From the NCBI GenBank assembly GCA_902806565.1, contig CADCXA010000042.1:496001-560000 (forward strand): a stretch of 64,000 nucleotides of DNA. The letters run 5' to 3'. Each line of letters opens with the position of its first letter. Position 1 is the first letter of the stretch. The stretch comes from Hypoxylon rubiginosum (lineage: Eukaryota > Ascomycota > Sordariomycetes > Xylariales > Hypoxylaceae). Shown piece by piece: positions 28,298-43,200 of the stretch. The notes beneath the pieces were generated by a model. It did no database searches, was not told the DNA's origin, and saw nothing but the letters and a program-made list of their open reading frames with translations. The translations under genes were made by a program, and so were the position numbers.

Positions 28298-30240
28298 AGT
28301 CAACTTCTTGACTTCGCGAGCCGCAGGTAGTATGTACGGAACTTGATATGTTTAGAAAATTGCGGTGTCTCGCAATGAGTCGACTAAGCCCAACGGCGAG
28401 ATTCGCCTTGCGTTATTTCCTCCGGAGTAGCGCAAGTCTTCTATCTCAGACCTGAAAGGTTTGTTTTTTCATGGTTGCTTACGAAATGCTCGCGCGGTCC
28501 AACAGCTTTGCAGTTTTGCAGTTGCAGTACTACCTAACATATGCATGCAATTCGGTTACATGTATGGTGTATGGTGAAGGATTCACGGACTCCTAATGGC
28601 CCCAATTTCAGCCCCCGAAGCTGAGCTAAAACTCTGTCATTATTACCAGACAAGCGGCCAGATCTTCCCTAGCGAGCCATTTTGGTGAAGAATCCAGAGA
28701 AACCGTCCCAATGGAACCCCTGAGGTGTGGAGACGTCCTTAAGCATCCCCAGCAGACTTCGAAGTACGGTATGGGGAGTCCTGCGTACCTAGAGTCCCAA
28801 TCTGGTAGGGATGTGAACAAGGGCTCTCTCTCTTTCTCTCATTATGTACCATGTAAGCACTGTACTTTCGACCAAATTTACCCACTTTGAGATGGAGGAG
28901 AGATGTGCGTACATACGTAAGGCAATATTAAGCATTATCACGGATTCTCGGCTCATTTCCATGATCTACAACAGCTTTGACGGGGTGGAATCACTCCATC
29001 ATGGGGATGGGGTCGATAAAGAGATGGTGAACCCATTTGCCTTATTTCACCTAATAAGGCAGTAAGGGTGCGAGATTTGCATCGACTGATTCACTTTATA
29101 TGAAGCGACCCCGCCTCCACCATTTTGTTATTAAAACCTTGGGAATTAGCAGTATGCCTCTATATGCCTTGCCCATATCATCATCATCTATATATAAAGA
29201 TGATACCAGGTTGGTCGTAGGTGGCGTCTCTTAAAATGGAATCAGAATGCACCGTTTAGTGTAGAACGACGCGACGAATGGGTAAAAGAAATTTGGACGA
29301 ATGAGGTATGAGCAAAGTAGTCATTCTGTAGCATAGAAGCACTGTTTGGGAAGCCGATAGCGAGCAATACCTACCCGATCATTGGCGATCTTGAAACGTA
29401 CCTGTATGTATGGGATGTATGGGGTTGATTCCTTCCAACCCCCCCAAGCCTCTGCGTCTTGTGGTGTAAGAGTGTACCGAAACCTGGCGGGGGCAGCCCG
29501 AACACTACCACGTCTGGAAGCTATCTATCTTCCTCTCTCCTCTTAGTTCAGATATTACATACTCCGTATTAGGCAGGATGTTCGATGATAACGGCAGTTG
29601 GTGAGACGAGCCTTTGAAGGCTTACATGCGCCCGTCGCCGAGGGAGCCGGCCGAAACACGTGGGCTACGGCAGGATTGAGTGAGATGGGGGCCGGATGGA
29701 AGAGCTTCTCAGCTCTGCAGTGCAGCTGTGTCGCAGCTCATGTCATCCATACTCGACCATCAAAGCTATCAAATATGTGAGTATATCCAACATCCAACAT
29801 ACTGGGTCCACTTCCCCTGACGATGGGTCCCGATGGGTCCTGATGGGTCTATCATAGCCTTGTCTGTTCTTTTGATGGTATGTGGTATCGACGGTGGATG
29901 ACGGCGAGACTGGGCAAGTAACTGCGAGAAGAGGAGCCTCTACTATGTAAAGGAGGAGCAAGATATTGTACTAGCAATGACACGTCGATATTCTTGGTGA
30001 TCTCGCACTCGTACCTGCAGTTAAGCCCTAGCCTCTCTACGTAGGGCGGGTGGCTGGCTGGTTAGAAGGATATTGCTCGAATGACATCAATCCTCATTGA
30101 GGATCGACGTATGGCGGTGCACCCTATGAGCTTGTTCTTCTGTACTATGTAAAATTTTATGACTTCATATACCGACCGTTCGTTGCTATCAATGCCTGCA
30201 TGCATCTCTGTCACAACAAGCTTGCTGGGGGGTAGGGGGT

Positions 30241-30267
30241 ACCTTGTAGACCTTGTAGACCTTGTAG
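30241..30267. repeat. 9-bp tandem repeat, ACCTTGTAG x3
   Basis: Three exact head-to-tail copies in non-coding DNA. Confidence 0.85.
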
Positions 30268-31030
30268 GGTAAAAAACTTGGGGGAATGTTTTTTTATATA
30301 TATATCTGGGTTAATTAAGCGATTAAGTGCCCTCATACTGGTATTAAGCTAACATCACCTACCCTGCTACCTGGGTATTTTGTGGCGCAGCCCCGGAACT
30401 GGTCTTCAAGAGCCGGGTTTTTAGCGCTTCGGGACTTTACTAAGGTAGTCCTGAACACCAAAAACCCCTTCCTTCCTACATACTAACCATGCCACCCTGG
30501 GGAAAAGGAATTGGGAAGGAAAGAAAAAAAGATTGAGCTGGCCCGAAGCTCGCCTGGCGGGAACGTTGGTCGGGTCTGCCTTGCAGGAACAGCGATCATT
30601 TAGTATTTGCCCAACTTGGAAACACCAAGATAAATAAAAAGATGTTACATCGTCCGAAAACTAGATGACAATCTAGCCGCTTTTCTATGTTAAGAATATT
30701 GCCCTTCTAATGTACTGCTATGCTACATGTATGCACGTTATGTACTTTGGTCGGCTCTGTCGTACCGTAGGAGCTCAACTTACAGATACGGTGAAGTACC
30801 TACGGGTCTCGTCATCTCGCTTCATTCCATCATTCCAACCTGCTACCTGCTCACCCACATCACCGAGAGAGAGAAAACGATAGCACAGGTGACCGCAGCG
30901 AAGGCTGTCGTTTCAATTATTTTTATCACCACCACCATGATTCATGATGGTGATAGTTGACGGTGGATGACAATTGCGGTGTTGTGTAGTGTAAGTCTTA
31001 CAAGTTGTTTTTATGGTTACCAACTGGTAG

Positions 31031-31066
31031 GTTTAGCAGGTTTAGCAGGTTTAGCAGGTTTAGCTG
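31031..31066. repeat. 9-bp tandem repeat, GTTTAGCAG x4
   Basis: Three exact copies and a fourth with one change. If translated in the frame that is open, they read GLA repeats, but that frame is probably not a gene. Confidence 0.85.
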
Positions 31067-32951
31067 GAGTTTATTCTTCATCTTCTGGTCCTAACGCCGG
31101 GACGGGTTTTGATTCCCTCGTTCCGGAGTCCGCAACCTTAACCCATGTGGCTAACGACCCCTGCCCGTTGCCCGCTCCAGAACGGTTCAATGCGGTTGCC
31201 GTCCCCTGCATCTTTATCGACCCAGGTGCTATACCGGTTTCGTCTTTTCTGTCTGTGTCTCTTCCAAATACCCCAATTTTTCTACGAGGCTTTTCTGCCC
31301 TATTGTCCCACATCTATCTTAGGACCTGGCTGCCTGGGTATGTACGCAGACACAGGGTCGGGCCAACAACAACAACATTGCGCATCACGCCATGCTACTA
31401 CTATGGTACTTGTCAATGCTAAAAAAACGCTTTAACGCTAGCATATTCTCCTCTCCTATTTTTGTCTTGGTCTTGCTGTGTTTGTACTGCTATCAATCTG
31501 ACTCTTTGTACCGAAGCACAAGCACAAGCGCAAGCACTAGCATAGCAACATCAAAGTGGCTCTCCGAATACTCGAATTATAATAACTTACTTGACTGTTG
31601 ATAAAGACTCTCTCTCATTTAGGCTTGTTTCGCTCAAATAAGAACTTTATTTCGTTCAAGACGATTACCAAGCGAGCAAGGGGTTTATGAGGCTACAATT
31701 CTTCAGCAACTTATACCCCGTTACCCATCGCCCCTATATGATAGGTACCTACAAGAAGGTCCGCTACCCTGTGTGTAGTGATAGGTTAATGCTGCACGGT
31801 CTCTCAGACTGTCAGGGTACAATGCTTGGAGCTGGGAGACTCGGCATTAAGACTGGTTGGACGGTATATACCCAGGTACGTAACGAACGTTAGACCAATG
31901 CATACCGTACAAGCGTACCTAACATAGAACAGGTAGGCATAGGCAGGCAGGCGATAGGTTGGTTCAAGTTTGTTCCCCGACCTGGGCTCATCAAATTCCC
32001 CCGCCCCCCCGGCTCCAACGCCGAGGTCGTACGGTATTAGGTATTAGTCACTTCACAATCTTCTCTTTTTCCTGTCCACTGACCTTCTTATTTCTAAGTA
32101 TGGAAATCTCTCTTAACCTTCCTGGATGTATTATGCATATTCTGACGTTATGTACTTCTAATGTCTTCCCCCTAACACTAGTCACCCACCGTTGTTGGAG
32201 ACTGGAGACTGCCGCGGGCATCTCTCATTCGGGCTCACCCCCCTTGCAAATCCCCTTGCGGTTTTGGTATACCTTCAATTTTATACTACACACTTTACCA
32301 AATATGACAAGCAGACAAAAAATGGGTCCCGCCTTGCCTTGCCTTACGAGCATCAATGATCATACCCACCTCCCTACACCCCGGTACTATGGATACTACC
32401 TTAGGAGGTACGGTACATAGTACCGTAGCATATACCTACATCCATACATCCATACATCCACACGTACATAACATACATATAGTATGTATAATTTTCCAAG
32501 TCTGCCTTGAGGACGCATCGCGCTTGTATGCTCCTGGCCCGGTGTCTGTCTGCCTCACTATCTTTATCTTGCTGCAGTTATATGGAGTACATCCGTTTCA
32601 CTGCTACATACTACATGCTACAACACTCAACTCGAGTCTCGTTCCCGCTGTTACACCATTACTGGCTATGACTAGCATGGCACCTAGGGTGTGTGCTTTT
32701 AGTATCGTTGTATAACTACGCTTACCCATCCCGCTACTTCATAGCCTTCCTCTATCGACGCACACCTCTATCAAGCCTCAATAGGAAGAAGAAAAAAAAG
32801 GATCTGTCAGACACAGACACATATACATAGCTTGAACGAAGCCACTCCAGCATAGCTACCTGTTATCTGCTCGACCGGACTCGCCCTCGTTGCACAACAC
32901 CCAGGCACCCCTTTTTGTTTCTCACACACAACCAACATTGCACTTTGTTGG

Positions 32952-34294
32952 ATGTATCCTGCGTGTCATACACCCCCAGTGATGGATCTCTCACCTCCGT
33001 CCCTGACAAGGTCACCGGCGTCACCTCCAAGTACAAATTGCTCCGGGAGCCCTACTCTGGATTATCCCTCGCCCGATTTTGTAGATCCCATCTTCAAGAT
33101 TGCTTCCATGTATGAGCAGTCTTGCGCATCGATGCCTTCCAATATGGACTCCGAACATTCTCTCCCGCCCCTGGATGTCATGGCCTCGGCCGGGTGGAGT
33201 GGGACGGCTCTAATTCACCCTAACTCGACCTCAGGCGCGCCAAATGTCTTGCCGGCCGATTACGATCCTTTCGCTCACTACGAACAGAGCATGCATGCAT
33301 CCTACAGTCACGAGATGTATCCATCACATCCAGCCCATGCTTCCGTTCTCTCAAATGGCTCCCCTCCTCCGATGTCTTCCACTCGGTCACCAGACCAGTC
33401 TTCGAGACACGCCTTCAGTTATTCCCATAGCGTTTCGCCGATACCGCGGATCAAGATGGAAAATGCTGCCGCTGCCGCCGCTGCCGCCGCCGCCGACTAT
33501 GGTGACGGTCCTGAACTAACACAGTATCCATCGCCTCGTTCCGCTCATGCCCTATCTTTAGAGACTGGCAGCTATGGTTCGGCGGCCGGCAGCTCGGGTT
33601 ACCTGTCTGATGTCCCTTCAGGCACCTGGCCCAAGTCTGAGTATCCCTCGCTCGAGTCAGACGCGTACTACGGTGGACCTAACGGATCCGGTACTTCCTT
33701 TTCTCAGGACAGGCGGCAGCTCCGCGTGCCGAGGGCACAGAGGAGACAGACCCGGAAGCTAACGACGAAGGAGGAAGCTAACTTCCAATGCGAGGTTAAG
33801 GGGTGCGGCAAGCTCTTCAGCAGGAGCTACAACTTCAAGGCGCACATGGAAACCCACGACGAGAAGAGGGAATACCCATTCCCCTGCACGGTCCCAGACT
33901 GCAACAAGAAATTTGTACGGAAGACGGATCTGCAGAGGCATAACCAGAGCGTCCACATGAAAGAGAAGAACCACAGGTGCGACTATTGTGGGCGGATGTT
34001 TGCGCGGAAAGACACTCTTCGAAGGTGGGTTTTTATTCTACATTTCCTTTCGCCCAAATCGAGCGAGTAGCTAACATATTGTTCTACAGGCATATGGAAG
34101 ATGGCTGCTCTAAGCGCTTCGATCTGGGCACCTTAGACCTGCGTGCCGAGGGCTACGATTCTTATCCCACGCCGACGAGAACGCTCGGCAGCACGGGGCA
34201 CTTGGCTGCGCCCGTAGCTCAGCTGCCTCCTATGACCATGTCACAGGCCGGCAGCAGTGGTCTTTTAGCGCCTATGCCTTTCACGAAAAGATGA
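32952..34294 (+). CDS. C2H2 zinc-finger transcription factor, family not identified
   Basis: Exon 1 is 32952-34024. A 65-bp intron (GTGGGT...CTACAG) joins it to exon 2, 34090-34294, giving 425 residues. The first 270 residues are rich in S, P and Y, with a nine-alanine run near residue 175. A basic stretch (RRQLRVPRAQRRQTRK) comes just before the fingers. Finger 1 (about 280-306) and finger 2 (about 312-338) are normal C2H2 units. Finger 3 starts at CDYCGRMFARKDTLRRH and ends H-X4-C, so it is C2HC; the intron cuts through it. An alternative start is the second Met, 10 codons in. It should bind DNA in the nucleus. I do not recognise the ortholog. It stands alone between two very long gene-free intervals, a layout often seen for developmental regulators. 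Confidence 0.92.
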
Positions 34295-37200
34295 TTATTT
34301 CGAAACAAAGATCACGACGACGACGACGACGATAACGACAGGATGAGGAGGCACTATTTTTATTATTATCTGTTGGATTTATATCTTGATATCGATTCCA
34401 CTTGTACGCATACCAGGGTTCTTCGATGGGTAAAAACGGGCCATAGAAACTTGTCACCATGGGCGGATCTGACTATTGTCTTGTTTTTGGGCATTGATCT
34501 ATTAAGAGCGGGTTACTGATTTTCTTTTTCTTTTTTTCCAATTTGTACCACTACTATTATTCCCCACGATAGCTTACCCAAGGCCGACGAGCTGGGAAGC
34601 GAGCCGGCGTTTAGGAGGACTCTAGGCATCTATACTGTATACCTAAGGTTAGGCAAGGAGCGGGCATTCTCGTTTCTACAGCTTTGTTGTCTGACGCTCA
34701 ACGAAAGCGACAATGATATTATTATTTTTTCGTCTCTACCTAGGCTTTTAGCCAGTACTACTCCAACTTTCCCCAATTTCTCACACATGGAATTGCCACC
34801 TACCGAGGTATCTGAACCTGTCTGGTGACTCTGTTCCGTTCATTTTTATTTTCCCTCCCATTCTCGTATACTGATCAAGCTTGTGAGTCGAAATCATAGG
34901 AGCTGCCTAGAAGCTGCCTGGAAGCTGCCTGCTCGTAAAAGCTAGGTACCTACTCCACAAGTGACACTACATCCACGAGAGTGAATTTAGCTCAGCCTTG
35001 TCTTTCTGACGTGCATTCGCTGTGGAACGACACACAAGATAGCTAGAAGACGTCGGGGGCGATACTAAATGGAACGTAATGTTAAACAAGTGTAGCATTG
35101 TAGGGCCAACGGTAGTGGCAGCCGGACCGTGGCGTCTCGAGGCCAAGCCAACGACGAGCTCCGTATAATTTACCTATGACTTTCCTGTCTATCAGTTCGG
35201 TTTCGTTGTTGGTTGGTGTCGTAATGATGATGATAAAAAGGACCCCAAACTGCCTTACGGCATACAGCACACAATGTAATATTCAGTTGCATTAGGGTAT
35301 GTATTATCACCAACCCCAACGCAGGGTCTTACATGATGTAGGTACTGTAACTATAGGCCCTGCATCTTGCTACCGGCCAAGTGGGTATGATGGGATGTCC
35401 ACAGGCACGTCCGAGACGGAGATAATTGCCGAGATCCGTTGGGACCAGTTCCACCCACCACTTTCTTACTCACCCCGTATTATACGTAATCTGGGAAAGT
35501 TGCAAAGTCCCGAACATCGAGGCGACAAAAGACCAAAGCCCGCGACGGGACTGTAACCAACACAGCCTCGCTTTTTCAAAAGTACATACATACTCCGTAC
35601 ATACTGCACCATACACCCACCAACCACAAGTACACATATATCTAAATCTGATCGTAAGGGTCCTTTTCTCTCTGGTGTAACTTCATCGATAGCACCCCGC
35701 TATCGAAAAGAGTTATATTCTCGAGATGAGCAATCCCACCGATGACACACCATTTCGCGGATATAACACGAGGATGCGTCTTGATCATCTGACCCACGCT
35801 GGTGATGAGGAAAAACGACCCTCGATACCGTAGGCAGCAGCTGGCCAGCCATAAGCGGGATAGGCAAAGAGATGTATGCATCACAATCACGAATGTTAGG
35901 GCTGGGTTGGAGAATGCAACAAAAACCCACAGCAACTTGAAACGAATGAATTTCTGCGTGGTGCCTGAAAAAGTTTACTTTACGTTACGGGCCCGACCTC
36001 GTGGATTCGCTACCGATTGGGCAAGATGCAGAGGCTGCATCGTACCGTTTCTTTCTTTTCCTTTGGCTTTTGAGCTTCTAAAAACGTCCAGTATTTTGAC
36101 TCTATTGGATACTAGGTAGGTACATGCGTACCACTGGACGCAGTATACCTAAACCCATTACGGACCCTTGCAGGTGGGGCTATAGACTCTGGGTCCAATA
36201 GTATTATCAGACACAGAGACAAAGACGATTGGTCTGATAGTTAAAAAAAAAAAATACTTATCACAGATCTCATATTAACACGTTCATCCGTACGATACTG
36301 TCTGACGGTAGCTAATTGTTGATAGGTACGAATCCAGATTACCTCACCTACTATTACAAATTACCTATACAATTGACAGGTCATTCAGCCGTATAGAAAT
36401 ACGACTTTGTAGGCTATTATAACGAAGAGGCGGAGACGAGAGAGAGAAAACAGAGTTGGTGGTAACACCAATGACACGCGTAAGCTGACAATTCAGCTGC
36501 TATTGTCCATGTCCTATGTGCTACGTCGTACTGTTAGAGGCGTTTAGCTTCTCGCCGGCCTGCGGGATAGGTAGCGGGCCTAATAATAAGCGCGCTGAGA
36601 CTTGATACGGTTAGAGAAGGGTTGTGTTGACCTAAGCCAAGGTCGCGATCTACCACCACGCATACTACGTACGGTATAGTCTACCTAGGTAGGGAAGATC
36701 GGCAAGCCCTACTATGTTAAGGCTACGAGGCTATACCACCTTACCTCACACTACCATTACCACAGGACCGTATCAGACAAGTATGGCCACATGGCCATGC
36801 GGGAGGAGCCTTATGCTGCAGGAACCTACCTAACCCCCCCAATAACCTCAGCAAGCCCAGTATCACAGTCCCGGGACCCAAGCAGCCACTAACACGCTTC
36901 GTACGGCGGCTTATCATAGCCTACAAGCTTACAAGCCTACAAGCCTACAAGCCTACAAGCCTGCAAATCTACAGGGCACCGCAATCGCAATCGCAACCCC
37001 GCCGCCACGAGAACGGGTCTTACATGATGCGGGAACTACCCAACGACTAAAAAGAAAGTGCTTACTGGCTAAGAAGCTATTGTCGGCCGAATTTCGGTAT
37101 TTTAAACGCGTGAGTCTTGCGAATGGAGCAAACCGGATTTGGGGGCTTTGCGAAATAGAGAAGAGAGAGCGAGACAGAGAGAGCGAGAGAGAAAGAGTGC

Positions 37201-40200
37201 TGACATGACGAGTTCAGGGACCGCCCTCAGCCCTATCGCTTAACCCGTTCGCCATCTTTTCGTGAAACGGTCGATGACAGAGTCTAACACATTTCGTACG
37301 TACACCTAGATGCTTACTACATACTACATACACGCAACTGACGCACAAATCTCATCATTGGTAGATCTCACGAGCTTGTGCGAGTACCTTAGATGACCCA
37401 ACCGAGAAGACCCGACCTGCAGTCTAACGTCTAACGTGCGATTACGATAAACCTTTTTTCTCTCTTTCTTTTCCTCTCGCCCGCTCTTTTTCTCCTCCAA
37501 AACGGTTTTCCTCCTCTCACAGAATATTGCGCACCACCTTCCGTGCTGCCGTGGTCCAGTGAAGCCGTCTTTACGAAAGTGAACTTACGGCCGACTCTCT
37601 GGACTGCGAATGGCGGTCAGCTTATGACTTTCATGGCCTTGGTCTTTCGCTCCTCTTAAGCGCCCGGCGGAACTCCTCTGATTCGTTACCCAAGGTCGCT
37701 CACCCAACCCGCAGCACCGCAGCAGCCACTCATGCCCCTGTCCAACGTGCGGATCCCCAGGTGCGGAAGGGTGTCGTGTAACCCGAGTCCCTGCAACTTT
37801 GGATTCCCATCCGTTCTTGCGGTGTACCTACCAGAAGACCTCTGTCTCTCTGAATGAACACTCTCCCGCTGGTTTTTTCATGCTTTTGCTTTTGCTTTTG
37901 CTCTCTTGGGTTTCAACGAAAGTATTAGGGTTGCCGTTGCGACCACATCACTTTCGACTCGGTATGTCTCAGCACATCTCGGTGCATTTCAGGACAGCCT
38001 TCATCTAAAAAGATAGGGTACCTACCTAAAGTAAGGTGGTGGTCTACTGGCTACACATGTGACGACGACCTACGCAACGCGACTGGTTGAAGCCATGCCA
38101 GCCAGCTAGCTACTATCAACATAGCGAGTCCACAATACGATCTACATGCTATGGACATGGTGTCGTCGATAAACTTAGAAACTATACTAGTACAGATGAA
38201 ATTCGAGGCTTAGGAGGTATCCAAGTATTTAGCCCATTAGTAAACGGTTCCGATACCGAATCGAGAAAAGCGAAGCGTACGTCCATTTTACCTTATCTAG
38301 CGTAGATCCACGAACACCCCATGGCTCGATGACGATTCGGTAAGCTCCACCGAGCTTTTCCTCTACCAGTCACCTAAGAAGTGACTCTTCCCCACGAATG
38401 TTGATTATTACTTACATGCGAGTTATCTAGACTCGGTCCTGGACTCGGTTTCCTTAACGATCTTCCCTTCGTGACCGAAAGCGATTCACTAGACCGAGAT
38501 AGTTATCAAGATTGGTCGGGATAGTCTTAAGATCGATAAAGGCGAGACTAGGGCAGCACCGCCATTGAAAATACTACCTAATAATAGGCCATTGACTTAC
38601 AGGAAGCTTGCCATTATCGTCGTAGCTTAACGTACGGAAGGCTAGGTACGAATATGACACATCACCACAGCTCGATATCGTTCGCCCTACCCTACCGGGG
38701 AAGGACGTACGATTTGATGCTACGAAACTCACCTGAATCCGCCTCGGGTTTATTAAGGTAGCAGATTTGGTATCCGAGTTCGTGTACCTACATTGCATAC
38801 CACACACACACATACCTCCTAGGGGATGAAGATTGGGGGAAGGGGGTATAGTAGGGTAGGGCTCTCTTTTTCTTTCCGGATGCGGCAACGCCTACTACCT
38901 ACACCTCGTGATATGTCTGTATGGCCAGTCCAGCCAGCCAGCCAGCCAACCCGCTGCCATATAAAGAAACCTGTTTTCCGGATCCAACCCTACGGGAATA
39001 GGGTATCTTCTCGCCTGCCTACGCGCCGCCGGGGTAGGGTAGGGGGGTAGCATGTCTTTTCATCAATCGCGAACCTTTGCATGCGATGCAACCGCACTGC
39101 GTGGCAAGTGGCTCCCCCCCCGAGTCACGCCACGCCCTTGAACTCCCCGGGGAGAAACGTAGATGGGGAGGGAGGGGACGCACAGCAGTCTAGATTTCGG
39201 CCCTGTTGTATATTAAATGCATGCACCATACGTTTGGGCCTGGGCGTCGTTGCGAGAGACGGCGTCTCGATGGGGGCCGGACGAGCCCTACGTAGCCCTA
39301 TATGGGCTGCTCCTACTACACCGGTTCGAGGGGCTTGCTCTGCCTTGCATCTGTATGTACGTGTGAGACATGTAGTGCGTGCATGCTAGAGAGCTTCTCG
39401 AAGCTGTGAGCCCCCAACTTTTTTCTTGTCCCTCTCCAACGGGCTGTGGGATGATGTTATCTTTGGGGGCCGGAAAAAAACAGCGAAAGGGAGACCACGG
39501 ACTCAGCATCTCGATTCGAATCTCCGCTCCGGAATCCTGTCGCACGTGTCTTCTCCTTAGCTCGATCCGCCGAATGCAGGAGCGAGCAGGGTCAGATGGG
39601 CCCTGTATGGTATGGTTTCCTTCGCGATGGATTGGATTTGCGGATAGGATATGCAGACACGCAGTAACACGCAGCAGAGAGCAGAGGGAACATGACGTAA
39701 GCTAGACGACTGGAGAAGGTCAGTTTTAAGTGAGTCGATCCAATGGGCTGTGAACTGGCGATCCCGTATTATTAGACCTCTCCGACCTCCCCCCTAATGC
39801 TAATGTAAACGCCTAGTGTCCATCCAAGTATCTAGGTACCTTAGCGTGCAGTGTATCCTTCCTTAGTGCGAGTGTGGAGTGTTCTGCATTTGGCATCACG
39901 CTACTGTATTCGACTCGTGTGAATAGCGTCACTTCGACTGCTTCCTACCGCGACTAGGCAAGCGCTTACCTAGTACGAATACAGCTTAGAAGCCATCGAG
40001 TATACATAGTACAACAAGCTCCACATCTTTTGCCTTACCTACCTTATTCACTAGGACTCGGCCCGCTACAGTGGGTACGACTTATAGACGGGTTTTTACC
40101 AAGACGAGAATAGCTGTCCTTCGTTCGTTGGTACGGCCGAAAAGGCCTTGGAAAGGGTATCAAGACGCAACAAAGTCCAACAAAAGAGCCAATAGCCTAT

Positions 40201-43200
40201 CCACCGTATTATGTACTAACATAACCGTTCCTAAGCATAAAAGCGACTCTAGGGAATCCTAACAAGATCGGCCGATGACGCGGCAGTTGGTGGATGAGGC
40301 TTGCCTTGGTCCGCTGCCGGGGGGAAGCAATGAGTTGGTTGCTGGATGATTAATTTGGAATTTCACCTTCTAGAACAATTCGCCAGAAGCTCAGACGATT
40401 TCGGATGGGGCAGCTGGGAAAAAATACGAAGGATTTGGGTACGCGAGAATCAGGCGAGGCGGGGGGAAGTCGATTCACCCGAAAGTAGCCAGTGATAACA
40501 TAGCATCACCTCCGAGAGAGCATTTGACCGGCCTCGAATCTTGCTCCGTTTCTACGTTGGATATGCGGGCCTATCGACCCTAGATTATTAATAATCTCAG
40601 CATCCTTCCTCTTCTCTTTCTCTCACCTCACACGCCCTTTCTCCCTAACCCCTGCTTTTCAGCTCGTGGAGACATATGCGCAGGGGGTGGGCAAGGGGGG
40701 GAGGAGGTTTGACTGGGGGTTTGCTGTAGGTACGATACCTACATATCGCAGCAGCACCAGCAGCAGTATGTACGTGAGATGCTGCACGTCGCGTTGCGTG
40801 CGTGAGAAAGTGGGTTCTGCGCGCGTGGTCGTTCGAAATCTTCAACAAAGATTACCCCCTCGTCACCTCGTCCCCCTCGCCGGCCCCCCCCTTGTCCGCC
40901 GTTGCATCGGCAAAAACTTGTCATGGCCATCCCCAGTTTATTATGGCCCCCCTTCCCCTAGTCGACGAAGGTTGAGTAATCTCACGAAACCTCGATGACA
41001 GATGGGGAAAACGGTACAGGGGGTGTTAAGAAAAGAAAAAGGAAGATAAAAACGGACATGGTGATAATATAGCAGATCCACAACGCGAACGGATTCAGCT
41101 TCGAAATCTGCCTTTCCAGCGTCCTATATTCCGTAATCTGCAAATCCCGTGGATCTCGAACAAGCAAATCGTACCAACCAACCACGCATGCCGGAGCTAA
41201 ACCCTCATGTACATACCCATACGTACCTAGCTATCATCTCATCTGAAGTCCACTGTATCGTGGATATCGATGAAGCTTGGAAGCTATCAGGACAAGAAGT
41301 CTCCACGTGGGCGAGCTCTATCTTCATGAGATTTGACTATTCTAATGTACGTGCGTACCTTGCTTGCTTGCCTGCTTGCTTTACATCCTTCCTATCCATA
41401 TGACTACGATAGGGCCCCGTCAGCACCTTGTTATGACACATATAAAGGATTGCCTTATCGACGGAGGCGCAGGCGAAGAAGTTGCCAGGGGAAAGAGAGA
41501 CTAGAGGTATACCTTGCTAACCCAGCGTTATAGGGAATGGAAAATTCCGTTCGAACGGCGCGGATGTATGGGGAGGAATTCCACACACGCGCGTCAAACT
41601 TCGCTTATAGTCACGATATGATTCGCCATCTAAGCTTCCTAATTTTTTTCCCCTGGCAATCCCAGGTCCCAAAGATAGGTACTCCTGGATCGTGACTCGA
41701 ATTGCTTACCTACCAAGCAAGATAATGCGAATCCACTGGCACGTACCACGGATGCTTGTTCGTCGGTGGTTCTAAGTATTTGTTCTTCGATCCCAGAGCA
41801 GGCCACGCTATCTCCGCATCGGCACTCTCGTCCGAAGCTCGTTATGCCATATCACGCTTAGGTCCGGTTGTTTCGGGCCCTAGCGGAAGAGGATGGCGAA
41901 GCCTATGCCATGGCCGGAGTTAAGGGTAAAGGAGGAAAGGGCAAGGACGAAGGACGAGAAGAAGAGGTCATCATGGTTACTAGAGGATGGAATCTAGCTC
42001 CGTTGGAAAGCCCACGTGCCCGCTTGGAAGCGCGATGATGAATCAACCTCAGTCTCGTGGGACCTTCTCACTTCGGGAGCCGCACCGACTCTTCCTATGG
42101 GTCAGACGTTACACAGCGCCCTTTCGCTGTGTCACTCGTCGTATCGTAAGTACAATCTGCACCCATTAGGCAAGCCATCTATCATCTTGGTCTACATGCC
42201 GGTTTCAGTCGGCCGACGTCTTTGATATGTAATAGGATTCCAACCCTTAAAGACTCGGGGTGGCGGAGCATCTAGAAGCCGCGCGTGGAGGCGTCAAGAG
42301 ATGCCACAGATTTTGCTAAGCAGTGTGGTCGTTGGCGACCCATCACAGCGAGCGTGGGTCTCTTTCTCGATGATACAATACAAGCTTGCCAACACGACCC
42401 TTTGGGGGGCAAAGTACAAGTCAAGTTTCCGACCCCGTTGGTCCCACATATCAAATTACTGCCGGTGATGACGATGTGACCGGTCGTCTTTTCTCAGTCC
42501 AAGGCATCCATATTCTCTGTCTCATCCTTCGATTGTTCTTCTCGAATCAGATTCAGTCGACTGGCGTGTCATCAGCGTTGGCAATACGGACAATACGAGA
42601 AAAACGTGTCTGGGAGATTGTAGCCTGACAATAAGGCCATATGATCAAGACTCCGTGGCAAAACGGTTTTTGAGCGGCGCAGGCCAGCAGAATTTAGGTA
42701 TAATCTATGTCATCGTCAACAAGTAGATGACGTGAGTCCGAAAAACTATGCTCGGGAAAGTGAAATATTGCAACGCGGTATTGTGCAGGCTCAACAGTGG
42801 TACAGCGGGGATAGGGGAAGCTTCCACCTACCTACACAAGAATCTTGCTCCGTGTAAAACGTTGAACAAGGTCGTATAAGTAAGGGGCAGAAAATTTGCC
42901 ACGGAAGTTGTTCTCAACCACACGTGGGCCATAAGGGAACGGCAATAGTTACTTGGTACTGTAAGCTACTCGGAAATGACATGTCATTAAGGGGGACTTT
43001 GAAATTCTCAACCGACGTTTTTTCTCTCGTTATCTTCTGGACTCCCCAGAAGAATATAGCTTCCACTGATCCCTTTCGCCAAGCTCCTCGCGGCATTTAG
43101 AAGATACCTAGAGGTTTACATATCTCTTCGCATCCTGAATTCCGTCCTCCCCTACATTACCACACAGTGAATAGGTACCGAACAAGATCAGGCCCCGACC

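Larger units (their letters stand above)
26373..32951. other. 6.6-kb gene-free interval between RAD3 and the C2H2 factor
   Basis: I find no convincing gene. The RAD3 leader has three copies of GTAGCTGT around 26401-26424. Repeats seen are a (GTATC)n array at 27333-27363, three copies of ACCTTGTAG at 30241-30267 and four copies of GTTTAGCAG at 31031-31066. A 15-bp inverted repeat (28190-28204 with 28283-28297) stands alone. A 151-codon frame at 30967-31422 begins with ATG but is built around the repeat and looks accidental. The last 250 bp are rich in C and T and probably form the promoter and leader of the next gene. Confidence 0.6.
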
